From Planctomycetota bacterium (lineage in GTDB: Bacteria; Planctomycetota; Planctomycetia; Planctomycetales; Planctomycetaceae): a stretch of DNA of 64,000 nucleotides. Position numbers and translations under genes: made by a program. The DNA lies in assembly GCA_023417655.1 (NCBI GenBank), contig JAEZFD010000038.1, positions 39,114 through 103,113 on the forward strand, written 5' to 3'. Shown in pieces: positions 27,766 to 38,034 of the stretch (position 1 is the first letter of the stretch; each line of letters opens with the position of its first letter). The notes beneath the pieces were generated by a model, which saw nothing but the letters and a program-made list of their open reading frames with translations, ran no database searches and was not told where the DNA came from.

Positions 27766-27860
27766 GGCAGGGTGACTGGGGCGGTCGAACGAGATCATCC
27801 GCAAGGGAGCGAGAGTCGAAGAGGACAGCCTGAGGAAATGAGAATCGTTCCTGAGCCCAG
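27766..27860. repeat. Palindromic interspersed repeat, copy R4 (left half only)
   Basis: A 95-base partial copy with intact left end ggcagggtgactggggcgg, the shared gcgagagtcgaagag segment and gaggaaatgagaatcg, breaking off after gagcccag at 27860. The right arm is missing. Its outer end abuts the stop codon of the 98-residue gene, so it faces R3 across the cassette. Confidence 0.7.
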
Positions 27861-28163
27861 CCGTGTTGTTGCAAGAACTGGACCGTAACAATTTTAGCGG
27901 GAGTTTGCTGTGCCGAATCACGAGGAAACGCTTCACGAGAAGACATTCAAAGGCTAGTGCGAGACTGTCGGGCAACGGGTGTTCTACACAATTACAGCCG
28001 CCCCCAATTTGGTCGAGCATCGCCAAGCGATGATCACATCACTTATCGTTGAGCACCTTCTGAAGATTGCCTTAATCAGCGATCAGGATCTCGACGAGAT
28101 CCTCGTTTCGTGCCTCTAACGATGTCTTTATACGTCGGAAGATTCGCAACTCACGTGGAAATC
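27861..28163. other. Non-coding gap after the PHP-ATPase cassette
   Basis: About 300 bases with no supported gene between half-repeat R4 and the enolase terminator. Confidence 0.4.
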
Positions 28164-28211
28164 AAAAAAAGCCGTGGGTGAAGCAGGTTTCCCTGTTCGC
28201 CACACGGCTTT
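28164..28211 (-). terminator. Rho-independent terminator of eno
   Basis: A 9-bp stem (aaagccgtg at 28168-28176, cacggcttt at 28203-28211) with an A tract at 28164-28170, which reads as a T tract on the minus strand, lies 50 bases after the enolase stop. Confidence 0.75.
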
Positions 28212-28260
28212 ATCTTTAAACGCAGCTCAGCGGAAGGCGTGGCCTCCCGGGGTGGGGTGA

Positions 28261-30010
<1,750 letters not shown>

Positions 30011-31123
30011 ATGTTGCGACGGACCGGCATCACACACGCCCTATTCAGCTTCTGTTTCGCGGTTGGGATGACTTCCGCCGCAGAAGCTCAGCTTTTCTTC
30101 GAAGCCGATGCCGTCTTTCTAGGCCGAAATCATGATGGCGGATCCTCCGTTGTCAGCGGGCAGGAAACGCTGACTACCAGCAATGGCAGCTTCGGAGCCG
30201 AGCCGGGGTATCGTCTTGGGATCGGCATGATCCTTGAGAACTTTCAGGTTGATGCCGGGTTCACGCAGGTGAATCCCTGGGTGGCTGAAAGCAGCGGCAT
30301 GTTCTCCACCGCAGTCAACATGGATGGGGGAAATCCCAGCCGCCTCGATTTCAATGGGTTTCTGAAAAACGCCGCGAGTAGCGCTTTCTCGGGTGAAGAC
30401 GGTGAAGTCGAAGCCTTTGGCCCCGGTGCCACTTACACGAATTCGACTCGATCGAATTACCGGGATTTCGAAATCAACATCGGCAGCAGTTATGCGACGA
30501 AGCGATGGCGTCTTTCTGGCGGCTTCCGCAGTGTGCAACTCGACGAGAAAAACACGGTGGGCATCGACGGGTTGTTCACGGAAACCCCGCCGAATCAAGG
30601 ACTCAGTGATACTGCACTCTGGAACGCAGGGGCCACTCTCATTGCCGGGCCGGGAACGGGGTTCGCAGATGGAACAGACCTGATCTATTCCATCGATACC
30701 TCAACGAAGAATCAGCTGAACGGGTTCCAAACCACGTTCGGCGTCCAGTTTATCGATGGAAAATGGGTCTCTCTGGAAGGGATCGCGAAGGTCGGCATTT
30801 ACCGCAACCACATGAGTGGGCAGATCATCGAAACCGCAGCAGGAGACGGTGCCGGCAGTTCGGTCTATCAGCAGTACCTGACCAGTAGCAAAGACGGGGC
30901 TGCCTTCGCTGGAAATCTCGGCCTGCGAGCGGTTGTCGGAATCACGGATTACATTGATCTGGTCGGCGGTGGTGAAGTGCTTTTCCTGAATGGACTTGCT
31001 CTGGGGAACGACCAGCTGGACGGAGTTCGAACTTCTACGACGGGACTATCGACCTATCAAGTGCAGAATAAAGGATCGATGGTCGGTTACGGCGGTACGA
31101 TCGGACTGCGCATTTTCTGGTGA
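30011..31123 (+). CDS. BBP7-type outer-membrane beta-barrel protein
   Basis: A 370-residue secreted protein. MLRRTGITHALFSFCFAVGM ... AEAQ is a signal peptide. The mature part opens with LFFEADAVFLGRN, the start typical of the planctomycete BBP7 (beta-barrel porin) family, and alternates amphipathic strands (YRLGIGMILENFQVDAGFTQV, GYGGTIGLRIFW). It ends in an aromatic residue (FW), the outer-membrane insertion signal. ATG 30011 follows ggggga and is preferred over an upstream start at 29975 which would displace the signal peptide. Role: likely an outer-membrane channel or structural protein; cargo unknown. Confidence 0.8.
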   Translation: MLRRTGITHALFSFCFAVGMTSAAEAQLFFEADAVFLGRNHDGGSSVVSGQETLTTSNGSFGAEPGYRLGIGMILENFQVDAGFTQVNPWVAESSGMFSTAVNMDGGNPSRLDFNGFLKNAASSAFSGEDGEVEAFGPGATYTNSTRSNYRDFEINIGSSYATKRWRLSGGFRSVQLDEKNTVGIDGLFTETPPNQGLSDTALWNAGATLIAGPGTGFADGTDLIYSIDTSTKNQLNGFQTTFGVQFIDGKWVSLEGIAKVGIYRNHMSGQIIETAAGDGAGSSVYQQYLTSSKDGAAFAGNLGLRAVVGITDYIDLVGGGEVLFLNGLALGNDQLDGVRTSTTGLSTYQVQNKGSMVGYGGTIGLRIFW

Positions 31124-31212
31124 GTCCATGACCGTTTCCTGAATATCTCCTGACCTGAATGTCTCCTGATCGGTTGCTTCCGGTCACTTGGGCCAATGTG
31201 GTTTCGCGGAAA

Positions 31213-31428
31213 CTATCCTCGTCGCTGCAGTTTGGTCTCGTAAGTATCGAGGAACCCCTGAAGCTGGTGAGCAGCCTCATCCTCTGAAATTCCGTACTTC
31301 GACTTCAGCGCTTCCAGCAATCTCATCGCGTCTCCGTCGACCCACTCAACCTCGCTCTGTTCAAAGTCGTCCCAGTATTCAAGAATCAGTTGGGGGGCCA
31401 AGGGTGGATATTCAGTTGGGCGTGGCAT
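31213..31428 (-). CDS. Small acidic protein, CsbD-like pattern
   Basis: A 71-residue protein from ATG 31428, chosen because aggag lies 8 bases before it; an upstream in-frame start at 31476 has none. The sequence EYWDDFEQSEVEWVDGDAMR and LKSKYGISEDEAAHQLQGFL is helical and acidic. The KYGISEDEA segment recalls CsbD-like stress proteins, but the match is too short to assign. It converges with the BBP7 gene. Confidence 0.55.
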   Translation of the reverse strand: MPRPTEYPPLAPQLILEYWDDFEQSEVEWVDGDAMRLLEALKSKYGISEDEAAHQLQGFLDTYETKLQRRG

Positions 31429-31726
31429 GGTCTGTCTCCTGATGAGGGGATTGCCCGAATCGGACTCGGGCGCCAACGGCGCACAAAGCCTCGGTTCGGA
31501 TCGTTAACCATCTGCTTCTGCTGCACTCTCTGTACCGAAATCGGCCGACACTCTCGGACTGGCAATCCCCCTTCAAAAATCGCCTGAAAAGTGCGACAAC
31601 TTCCTGACATGATGACTTTCGATCTGGTGTGTGATCGTCCGATCCACACCATTGATATCGGGTCGGTTCACGACCAGTTCGTCACCTGCGCCGTCAGCTG
31701 TCTCGCCTGAATCAAGGGAGTGAAAG

Positions 31727-33289
31727 ATGCGAACGTTTCCGCTGGATGTCCATGGAATTTCGGTGAAGATCATTCACCGCAACCCTTCTCCAGCAGCTCT
31801 CTACGAAGAGGCGATCCGGCACGAGCCATTGGCAGCCATTTCTGATCGCGGCGCTCTGATCGCTTACTCGGGAGAAAAGACGGGACGATCTCCTCAGGAC
31901 AAACGGGTGGTCCGACACCCGAACTCTGATCAGAACATCTGGTGGGGTCCGGTGAATTTCCCTTTGGATGAACGCTCCTTCATGGTCAATCGGGAAAGAG
32001 CGATTGACTACCTCAACACCCGCAAGCGTCTTTATTGCATTGATGCGTTCGCCGGCTGGGATCCTGCAAGTCGGATCAAGGTCCGGGTTGTCTGCGCCCG
32101 TCCCTACCACGCGTTGTTCATGTCGAACATGCTCATCCGGCCGACGGAGCAGGAGCTTGAGGACTTTGGAACACCAGACCTCGTGATCTATAACGCCGGG
32201 GGCTTTCCTGCCAATCGCTACACAACCGGCATGACTTCCAAGACGAGCGTTGATCTCAGCCTCGAGCATGGAGAAGTCGTGATCCTCGGAACCGACTATG
32301 CCGGTGAGATGAAGAAGGCGGTCTTCACCTACATGAACTATGCGATGCCGAAGCAGGGGATTCTCTCAATGCACTGCTCGGCCACCATGGATCCGGTCAA
32401 TGGATCGTCGGTCATTCTGTTTGGCCTGTCAGGAACGGGAAAGACGACATTGTCCGCGGATCCTGATCGCAAGCTGATCGGCGATGACGAACACTGCTGG
32501 AGCGAGAACGGCATCTTCAACATCGAAGGAGGCTGCTACGCCAAAGCGATTTACTTGACGCGAGAGGCGGAACCTCAGATTTTCGATGCACTGCGTTTCG
32601 GGGCGGTGCTGGAGAATGTGGTCTATGACAAGGCTCAGCATCATGTTGATTTCAGTGATGGCAGCATCACTGAGAACACGAGAGGTGCCTACCCAATTGA
32701 GTTCGTTGAAAACGCGCAGATCCCCTGTCTTGCGGATCATCCACAGCATGTCATTTTTCTCACCTGCGACGCATTCGGTGTACTCCCCCCCGTTTCTGAA
32801 CTGACGCTCGAACAGGCGGAATACCATTTCGTCAACGGCTACACAGCCAAGATCGCTGGCACCGAAATGGGAGTCAAAACGCCACAGGCCACGTTTTCTC
32901 CATGCTTCGGGGGACCATTCCTCATGTGGCATCCGACTGTTTACGCTCAGCTGCTCTCGAAGAAGATCTCGAAGCACAAGTCGAAAGTCTGGCTCGTCAA
33001 CACAGGGTGGACGGGAGGCGGGCCCGATGTCGGGCGGCGGATTCCACTGCGATACACGCGAGCGATCGTGAATTCCATTTATCGGGGAACTCTGTCGAAT
33101 GCCCCCCGCGAAGTGGATCCGATCTTTGGGCTCCAGATGATCATTACCTGCCCTGACGTGCCGAATGAAGTTCTCATCCCGCGGCGTGCCTGGTCGGATC
33201 CTGCTGCATACGATGCCCAGGCTCATCATCTGCGCGACCTCTTCGCCCGTAATTTCCTGCACTTTGATACGCAGGCAGGCGGAGGGTGA
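31727..33289 (+). CDS. pckA: Phosphoenolpyruvate carboxykinase (ATP)
   Basis: A 520-residue ATP-dependent PEP carboxykinase (EC 4.1.1.49), which converts oxaloacetate and ATP to PEP, CO2 and ADP in gluconeogenesis. Diagnostic sequence: the P-loop kinase-1a GLSGTGKTTLSADP, the kinase-2 motif LIGDDEHCWSE, RxxYSGEKTGRSPQDKRVV near the N-terminus for oxaloacetate binding, and NTGWTGG near the C-terminus. Length is normal and the start ATG 31727 follows gggagtgaaag. Enolase lies 2 kb away on the other strand; the two act in sequence in the same pathway but are not an operon. Confidence 0.97.
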   Translation: MRTFPLDVHGISVKIIHRNPSPAALYEEAIRHEPLAAISDRGALIAYSGEKTGRSPQDKRVVRHPNSDQNIWWGPVNFPLDERSFMVNRERAIDYLNTRKRLYCIDAFAGWDPASRIKVRVVCARPYHALFMSNMLIRPTEQELEDFGTPDLVIYNAGGFPANRYTTGMTSKTSVDLSLEHGEVVILGTDYAGEMKKAVFTYMNYAMPKQGILSMHCSATMDPVNGSSVILFGLSGTGKTTLSADPDRKLIGDDEHCWSENGIFNIEGGCYAKAIYLTREAEPQIFDALRFGAVLENVVYDKAQHHVDFSDGSITENTRGAYPIEFVENAQIPCLADHPQHVIFLTCDAFGVLPPVSELTLEQAEYHFVNGYTAKIAGTEMGVKTPQATFSPCFGGPFLMWHPTVYAQLLSKKISKHKSKVWLVNTGWTGGGPDVGRRIPLRYTRAIVNSIYRGTLSNAPREVDPIFGLQMIITCPDVPNEVLIPRRAWSDPAAYDAQAHHLRDLFARNFLHFDTQAGGG

Positions 33290-33701
33290 AGCCGCTGAAA
33301 CCTCAGAGGCAGACCTTTCAACTCAGCGTTCCTTCCTGAATTCTCGTCAGCCGGGCACCTTGATCGATGAGCGATCAATTCTGATAAGGTGTTTCGAAAC
33401 AGAAAGCTCTCATTTATCCACCACTAGATTGCAACCGATTTCCTGAAAAAGGTTTACGCAACACACTCTTACTTGGATTTCCCGACTTGGTGCTTCTTGG
33501 TATGGGTTTCGCATATCGCTTCGTTGGGAGAATTGCCATGCGAATCGGTGGTTGAAACTGAGTGTTCATCCGATTCATTTCGCCGACTCTCGAGCTGTTT
33601 TGCTCTCCCCACGTTCCGCGTCAGATGGGTTCCATGAAGAACAAAGTCTGACACGGCAGAGCCAGGCAGACCTTTTCAACTTGCACTCAGAGGAAAGAGC
33701 G
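33290..33701. other. Non-coding gap
   Basis: No gene is supported. A short inverted repeat (ttgatcg 33360-33366, cgatcaa 33372-33378) follows pckA but lacks a T tract. The rest is leader for the 33702 lipoprotein gene. Confidence 0.35.
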
Positions 33702-34097
33702 ATGAAAAAGTACCGAGTCACTGCGTTGATGATGGGCTTGAGTCTTCCACTGGCAGGGCTGACCGGCTGTGTCGATTCCCCTGCTGATCGACAGGCTCAC
33801 GAAGTGCGGAAACAAGCGGACGATCACGCCGATCAGGTTCGGGAATCCACCGAACATCAGGCTGAGCGTACCCGCGATGCCCACAACCAGAAGGCTGACG
33901 CCGTTCGCGAAAACGTCGGTAAGACACCTATCACCGGAGAAGCTGTTACGAACGAAGCAGAACGTCGCGCTGACAGCATCGAAGCTGCCGGTGAACGGAA
34001 GGCCGACGCCATCGAGAAAGAAGGCGAACGCGCCGCTGACAGCATCGAAAAGAACGCTGAACGCAAAGCTGACGCCGTGGAAAATGACGGCAAGTAA
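33702..34097 (+). CDS. Repeat-containing helical lipoprotein
   Basis: A 131-residue lipoprotein; MKKYRVTALMMGLSLPLAGL then TGC is a signal peptide with lipobox. The rest is a highly charged helix built on an 11-residue period. Residues 36-68 fit three units of the form R-x4-H/Q-x-A-D/E-x-V/T, and 85-128 four near-identical units (EAERRADSIEA, AGERKADAIEK, EGERAADSIEK, NAERKADAVEN). ATG 33702 follows aggaaagag at 33690-33698. Eleven-residue periodicity gives extended amphipathic helices, as in LEA-type and lipid- or cell-wall-associated proteins. Function unknown; an envelope spacer or stress protein is possible. Confidence 0.75.
   Translation: MKKYRVTALMMGLSLPLAGLTGCVDSPADRQAHEVRKQADDHADQVRESTEHQAERTRDAHNQKADAVRENVGKTPITGEAVTNEAERRADSIEAAGERKADAIEKEGERAADSIEKNAERKADAVENDGK
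33954..34085 (+). repeat. Four tandem 33-bp units coding for 11-residue repeats
   Basis: Codons 85-128 of the lipoprotein gene: four in-frame 33-base units, each coding x-x-ERxADxxEx. The pattern of silent and conservative changes indicates duplication followed by selection on the protein. Confidence 0.75.
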
Positions 34098-34205
34098 GTC
34101 TTCCCTCTGATTGATGTCTGGCCTGATTCACGCGCCAGTCACAGTTTCTTTGAAAACTGATCCTGCGCGCAAGTCAAACTCACACACACGCCCGAAATAT
34201 GTTTA

Positions 34206-34243
34206 CAGGGAGGGTCTGTCGTAAGACGGCCCTCCCTGTTCAT
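34206..34243 (+). terminator. Rho-independent terminator
   Basis: A long stem (acagggagggtc at 34206-34217 pairing with gccctccctgt at 34229-34239, with small mismatches) followed by tcatttt ends the lipoprotein transcript 110 bases after its stop. Confidence 0.75.
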
Positions 34244-34693
34244 TTTGCGCTGACCTCATTTCTTACCAACCTTCAGGGATGCCGCTGAATGTCAGATGAT
34301 CCGTTTCAGAGGGAATCGCCGAAAGGAATCGCAATCGAAACGTGAAGGAAGGTGTCAAAAATGGGCCACCGATCCTTGGACAGATTCGGATGCGTCGCCT
34401 CTGTCTTTTCCACCGTGAACAGACCCGTACGGCAAAAAACGCAGCTCAGCCGACTTTGGGGCGCTTTCCGTCAATTCTGGCTTCACCTGATCTTCGGGCC
34501 TGTGTTACCTTCCGCTTCCTCGAATGTGTTGCAATCAGCAAGGCTCCGAGAATTCCATTTATTTCGTTTCATCGATTTCGCGGAGTATTGGTCACAAACA
34601 AACGCCTTGTTGCCCCCCACGGATTCGGCTGAGCCGACTCGAGTGAATCAGGTCAACCAGGACGGGACCGAGCTCCGGAAGAGAACAGGCGGC
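34244..34693. other. Non-coding gap before rimI
   Basis: Open frames cross this stretch and run into rimI (from 34352), but the translated sequence upstream of 34694 resembles no family. No RNA gene or repeat is seen. Confidence 0.35.
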
Positions 34694-35251
34694 ATGGAGG
34701 CCCTTGTGAAGTCAGGTTCATCGCCGAATCCACGTCAGGAAGTTCAGATTCGCTGGTTGATTCGCCGTGACATGGCGGAAGTCCTTCGGATTGAACAGGC
34801 CATATCAAAGAATCCCTGGAACGACGAAGACTTTCTCTGCTGCCTCCGTCAGCGTAACTGCATCGGAATGGTCGCTGAGCACAATCATCGAATTCTCGGG
34901 TTCATGATTTATGAGCTGCACAAGTCGCGGCTGCATATTTTGAATTTCGCAGTCGCTCCTGAAGCTCGTCGCCAAGGCATCGGATCCCAGATGGTGCTCC
35001 GGCTGATCGACAAGCTCTCCCAGCAGCGCCGTAGTGAGATCATCGTCGAGGTCCGTGAAGGGAATCTGGACGGCCAGCTGTTCTTCAAACAACAGGACTT
35101 CAAAGCGGTCTGCGTCCTGCGACGTCACTTCGACGATACCGAAGAGGACGCCTACATCATGCAGTTCCGCCTGAATGCCGAAGCCGAAGCCGGAACGGCG
35201 TTCGCCCCGCACAATCGCATCACCGAGATCACCGACATTGACGCCGCCTAA
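34694..35251 (+). CDS. rimI: GNAT N-acetyltransferase, RimI-like
   Basis: A 185-residue GNAT acyltransferase resembling RimI, which acetylates the N-terminal alanine of ribosomal protein bS18 using acetyl-CoA. The family order is visible: IRWLIRRDMAEVLRIEQ (start), NPWNDEDF, ILGFMIYEL, then the acetyl-CoA loop VAPEARRQGIGSQM (R/Q-x-x-G-x-G/A), and IVEVREGNLDGQLFFKQQDFKAV. The C-terminal DTEEDAYIMQF matches RimI-type ends. The N-terminal 20 residues are not conserved. Start ATG 34694 is preferred over longer frames for that reason. Terminator follows. Substrate assignment is by family only. Confidence 0.75.
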   Translation: MEALVKSGSSPNPRQEVQIRWLIRRDMAEVLRIEQAISKNPWNDEDFLCCLRQRNCIGMVAEHNHRILGFMIYELHKSRLHILNFAVAPEARRQGIGSQMVLRLIDKLSQQRRSEIIVEVREGNLDGQLFFKQQDFKAVCVLRRHFDDTEEDAYIMQFRLNAEAEAGTAFAPHNRITEITDIDAA

Positions 35252-35288
35252 GCGACTTCGATCGGCCTGATTGAATTTGAAAAGACAG

Positions 35289-35323
35289 AACGCCTGCCGG
35301 TTGATTCCGGACAGGCGTTTTTT
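35289..35323 (+). terminator. Rho-independent terminator of rimI
   Basis: aacgcctg at 35289-35296 pairs with caggcgtt at 35312-35319, extended by ccgg/ccgg near the loop, followed by a run of six T. Confidence 0.8.
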
Positions 35324-35400
35324 CGTTCCCGGACTCTCCCTATGATCAGAGGGCAGGTTGAATTCATCCTGCAGCCCTCTCCCTTTGTCACGAATTCCTG

Positions 35401-36552
35401 ATGCCTGCATCTTCTCCCCCATTGAGACTCGGCATTCTTTTCGAATACGCCACAATGAATGGTGGCGAGCATTCCATTCTGGCCGTGCTGCAGCATCTGG
35501 CTGGTCACACACTCGAGCCGACGATTCTGGCCCCGGAGAGCGGGAAGCTCTGGGAGTTCTGCCGCACGCAGGGATGGCGCTGCTGTCCATTAAATCTCTC
35601 TGAGCTCGCCAGATCCCCGGACCAGTTCACCAATCAACTGAAATCAATCATTGCTGAACACCAGATTGAACTGCTGCATGCCAACAGCCTCTCGGCAGGG
35701 CGCAAGCTGGGGGCAGTTGCCTCCCGCCTCCCCTGCCCGACCTCCACGCACCTGCGGGATATTCTCAGTCTGTCGAATTCCGCGATCTCCTCGCTAAATG
35801 AACACGCTGGGATGATCGCCGTCTCGCACGCGACCCGCGACTTCCACTTGGCGCAAGGCCTGGATTCCACTCGGTCGACCGTCATCTACAACGGGATTGA
35901 TACTGCAATATTCTCGCCTCGACCTGCGACGGGCTGGCTTCATCGTGAGTTGGGACTGGACTGGAAGGGGTCAGGCCAGTCTCCCATTCTCGCTGGCATC
36001 GTCGGACAGATCTGCCTGCGGAAAGGACATCTCGACGCTGCAGCCGCCGCTGTCATGATGAAGGACCGTTTTCCTGCTTTGCATTTTGTTCTGGTGGGAG
36101 AACGGCACTCGACGAAGGCGGAAAGTGTCGAGTTCGATCAACAGATCACCAGAACGTTCGTAGAGGCCGGGATCCCGGATCGGCTGCACCGGGTCGGCTG
36201 GCGGGAGGGAATGGAAACGCTGTACCTTGAGCTTCAGTTACTGATCCATCCCGCTCGTCAGGAGCCTCTGGGACGTGTTCTGCTCGAAGCTGCTGCCTGT
36301 GGAGTTCCGGTTGTCTCCACCCATGTCGGCGGAACTCCTGAGATCTTCACATCGGGTGAATCGGCCTGGCTGGTGCCGCCATCGAACCCTCCTGCACTCG
36401 CTGAGGGCATTGAGCGATTGCTGACGGAACAGGAACTCTCGCAACAATTCGTGCAATCCGCACTCAACGTCATCCAGAACCGGTTTACAATTCCATTATC
36501 AGCCACGAATCATTTGCAGTTCTGGACACGGTTGACTGGCAAAGAGATTTGA
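35401..36552 (+). CDS. Glycosyltransferase, GT4 family
   Basis: A 383-residue GT-B fold glycosyltransferase. The N-terminal domain starts LRLGILFEYATMNGGEHSI with the glycine-rich acceptor loop; the C-terminal domain has IVGQICLRKGHLDAA and the nucleotide-sugar site HPARQEPLGRVLLEAAACGVPVV followed by GGTPEIF, the E-x7-E signature of GT4. It transfers a sugar from an activated donor to a cell-envelope or exopolysaccharide acceptor at the inner membrane; donor and acceptor cannot be set. It is a single gene, ATG 35401, 78 bases after a terminator. Confidence 0.85.
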   Translation: MPASSPPLRLGILFEYATMNGGEHSILAVLQHLAGHTLEPTILAPESGKLWEFCRTQGWRCCPLNLSELARSPDQFTNQLKSIIAEHQIELLHANSLSAGRKLGAVASRLPCPTSTHLRDILSLSNSAISSLNEHAGMIAVSHATRDFHLAQGLDSTRSTVIYNGIDTAIFSPRPATGWLHRELGLDWKGSGQSPILAGIVGQICLRKGHLDAAAAAVMMKDRFPALHFVLVGERHSTKAESVEFDQQITRTFVEAGIPDRLHRVGWREGMETLYLELQLLIHPARQEPLGRVLLEAAACGVPVVSTHVGGTPEIFTSGESAWLVPPSNPPALAEGIERLLTEQELSQQFVQSALNVIQNRFTIPLSATNHLQFWTRLTGKEI

Positions 36553-36683
36553 GCGACCGGAGAATACACCCCGAACTTCACAGATGATCCCGGAATTTCA
36601 CGGACAGGATCACCGAGAGATGTCGATGTGCCCATCGAGATTCTCCTTCGCCCCGCCCTGCCTGCCGAGTGAATGACATTCCC

Positions 36684-37877
36684 ATGTGGAATCCTTTGAA
36701 ACGGTTGTGGAAAACCCGAGCTCAGTCGGACGCTGAATATCTGCAGGCGGCCCGCCAGTTGACGCAGCGCGCTCCGATTCCGCTCATCTGGCTGTTCGGC
36801 AAAACCGGGAGCGGGAAATCCTCCACAATCCGCTACCTGACCGGCGTCGAGGAGATTCAGGTCGGCACCGGCTATCGGCCTCAGACCCGCTTCTCTGCCC
36901 GATACGATTTCCCCAACGAGAACGAACCCCTCCTCAGTTTTCTCGACACGCGAGGACTGGGCGAAGTCGACTACAACCCGACCGAGGAACTCAATCAGTT
37001 CGGTCGGGAAGCGCAATTGATGATCGTCGTCGTTCGAGTGATGGACCATGCTCTCGACGAAGTCGTTTCGGCCTTAAAAGTGATTCGTCGTCAGTCCCCG
37101 GAACGACAGGTCATTCTCGCTCTTACGGCCTTACATGATGCCTATCCCGGTGAGCAACATCCTGAAGTCGATCCATTTGATCTCTCGCCGTTTCCTCTCC
37201 CGGAGAACATTCCCGATAATCTCAAACGGTCGCTGCAGAAACAATATGAGCGTTTTAGTGGTCTCGTTGACTGCGCGGTACCGCTGGACCTGACACCTGT
37301 TGAAGAAGGTTTCCATCAGCCGGAATTTGGTGGGGAACGACTCAAGCAGGCGATTATTCACTCGCTCCCCAGTGCCTATCGACAGACGCTCCGCCAGCTT
37401 GATGAAGTGGTCGCTCCGTTACGGGATTACACCTGGAAGAAGGCGATGCCGGTCATTCTTGGAACCAGTACGCTCGCGGCAACAGCCGCTGCCGTCCCAG
37501 TTCCCTGGATCGATATTCCGGTCGTGATGGGACTACAGACACATCTCGCCTACAAACTTGCCAGAATTCACCGCCAGCGTCTTGATGCCCAAACCATCGC
37601 CAAGGTGACAGGCGGTCTCGGCGGCCGGGTCGCGGTGCAGTTTGCGATTCGTGAAAGTCTGAAGTTCATTCCCTGGGTCGGTATGGCGGCCAATGCTGCG
37701 GCGGCCTTTGCCTATACATTCGCCGGGGGAATGGTCTGGAACTGGTACTTCACCGAGATTCGAGACGGTCACGTCCCAACGGACGAAGAATTACGGACTG
37801 TGTATCAGGAGCAGCTCCACCGCGCCTCCGAACTCTGGAAGTCCACGAAAGAAAGCGGCACTCAGACCAGTTTCTGA
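36684..37877 (+). CDS. Era/YcjF-like GTPase with C-terminal membrane-associated helices
   Basis: A 397-residue P-loop GTPase. G1 GKTGSGKSS near residue 40, a G3 motif DTRGLGE near 90 (D-x-x-G), and an LTALHD segment near 145 at the place of G4 (the usual NKxD is not intact). Residues about 250-360 are hydrophobic helices (LGTSTLAATAAAVPVPWIDI ... IPWVGMAANAAAAFAYTFAGG) like the DUF697/YcjF domain, which associates with membranes. GTG 36669 gives five more residues; ATG 36684 is as likely. Similar proteins occur widely in planctomycetes and cyanobacteria with unclear roles. Confidence 0.75.
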   Translation: MWNPLKRLWKTRAQSDAEYLQAARQLTQRAPIPLIWLFGKTGSGKSSTIRYLTGVEEIQVGTGYRPQTRFSARYDFPNENEPLLSFLDTRGLGEVDYNPTEELNQFGREAQLMIVVVRVMDHALDEVVSALKVIRRQSPERQVILALTALHDAYPGEQHPEVDPFDLSPFPLPENIPDNLKRSLQKQYERFSGLVDCAVPLDLTPVEEGFHQPEFGGERLKQAIIHSLPSAYRQTLRQLDEVVAPLRDYTWKKAMPVILGTSTLAATAAAVPVPWIDIPVVMGLQTHLAYKLARIHRQRLDAQTIAKVTGGLGGRVAVQFAIRESLKFIPWVGMAANAAAAFAYTFAGGMVWNWYFTEIRDGHVPTDEELRTVYQEQLHRASELWKSTKESGTQTSF

Positions 37878-37941
37878 GAACGGGTCTGATCTGCGATTCT
37901 GGCGTGTTTCGAACGCCAGCCCAACGAAATAACGGCCCAAT

Positions 37942-37975
37942 AAAAACAGCCCGACATCTTCACGACGTCGGGCTG
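37942..37975 (-). terminator. Terminator between GTPase and deaminase genes
   Basis: A 9-bp stem (cagcccgac at 37947-37955, gtcgggctg at 37967-37975) with aaaaa at 37942-37946 serves mainly the minus-strand deaminase gene; the plus side has only a short T stretch. Confidence 0.75.
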
Positions 37976-38034
37976 GTTCGTTTCTCAAACTTCCACTGCC
38001 GGAAGCGTCTTCAGCAACCGCTGTCACCTGCAGA

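Noticed and set aside
34342..34632. Open frame of 96 codons upstream of rimI
   Set aside because: Overlaps another frame, has no family resemblance and no supported start.
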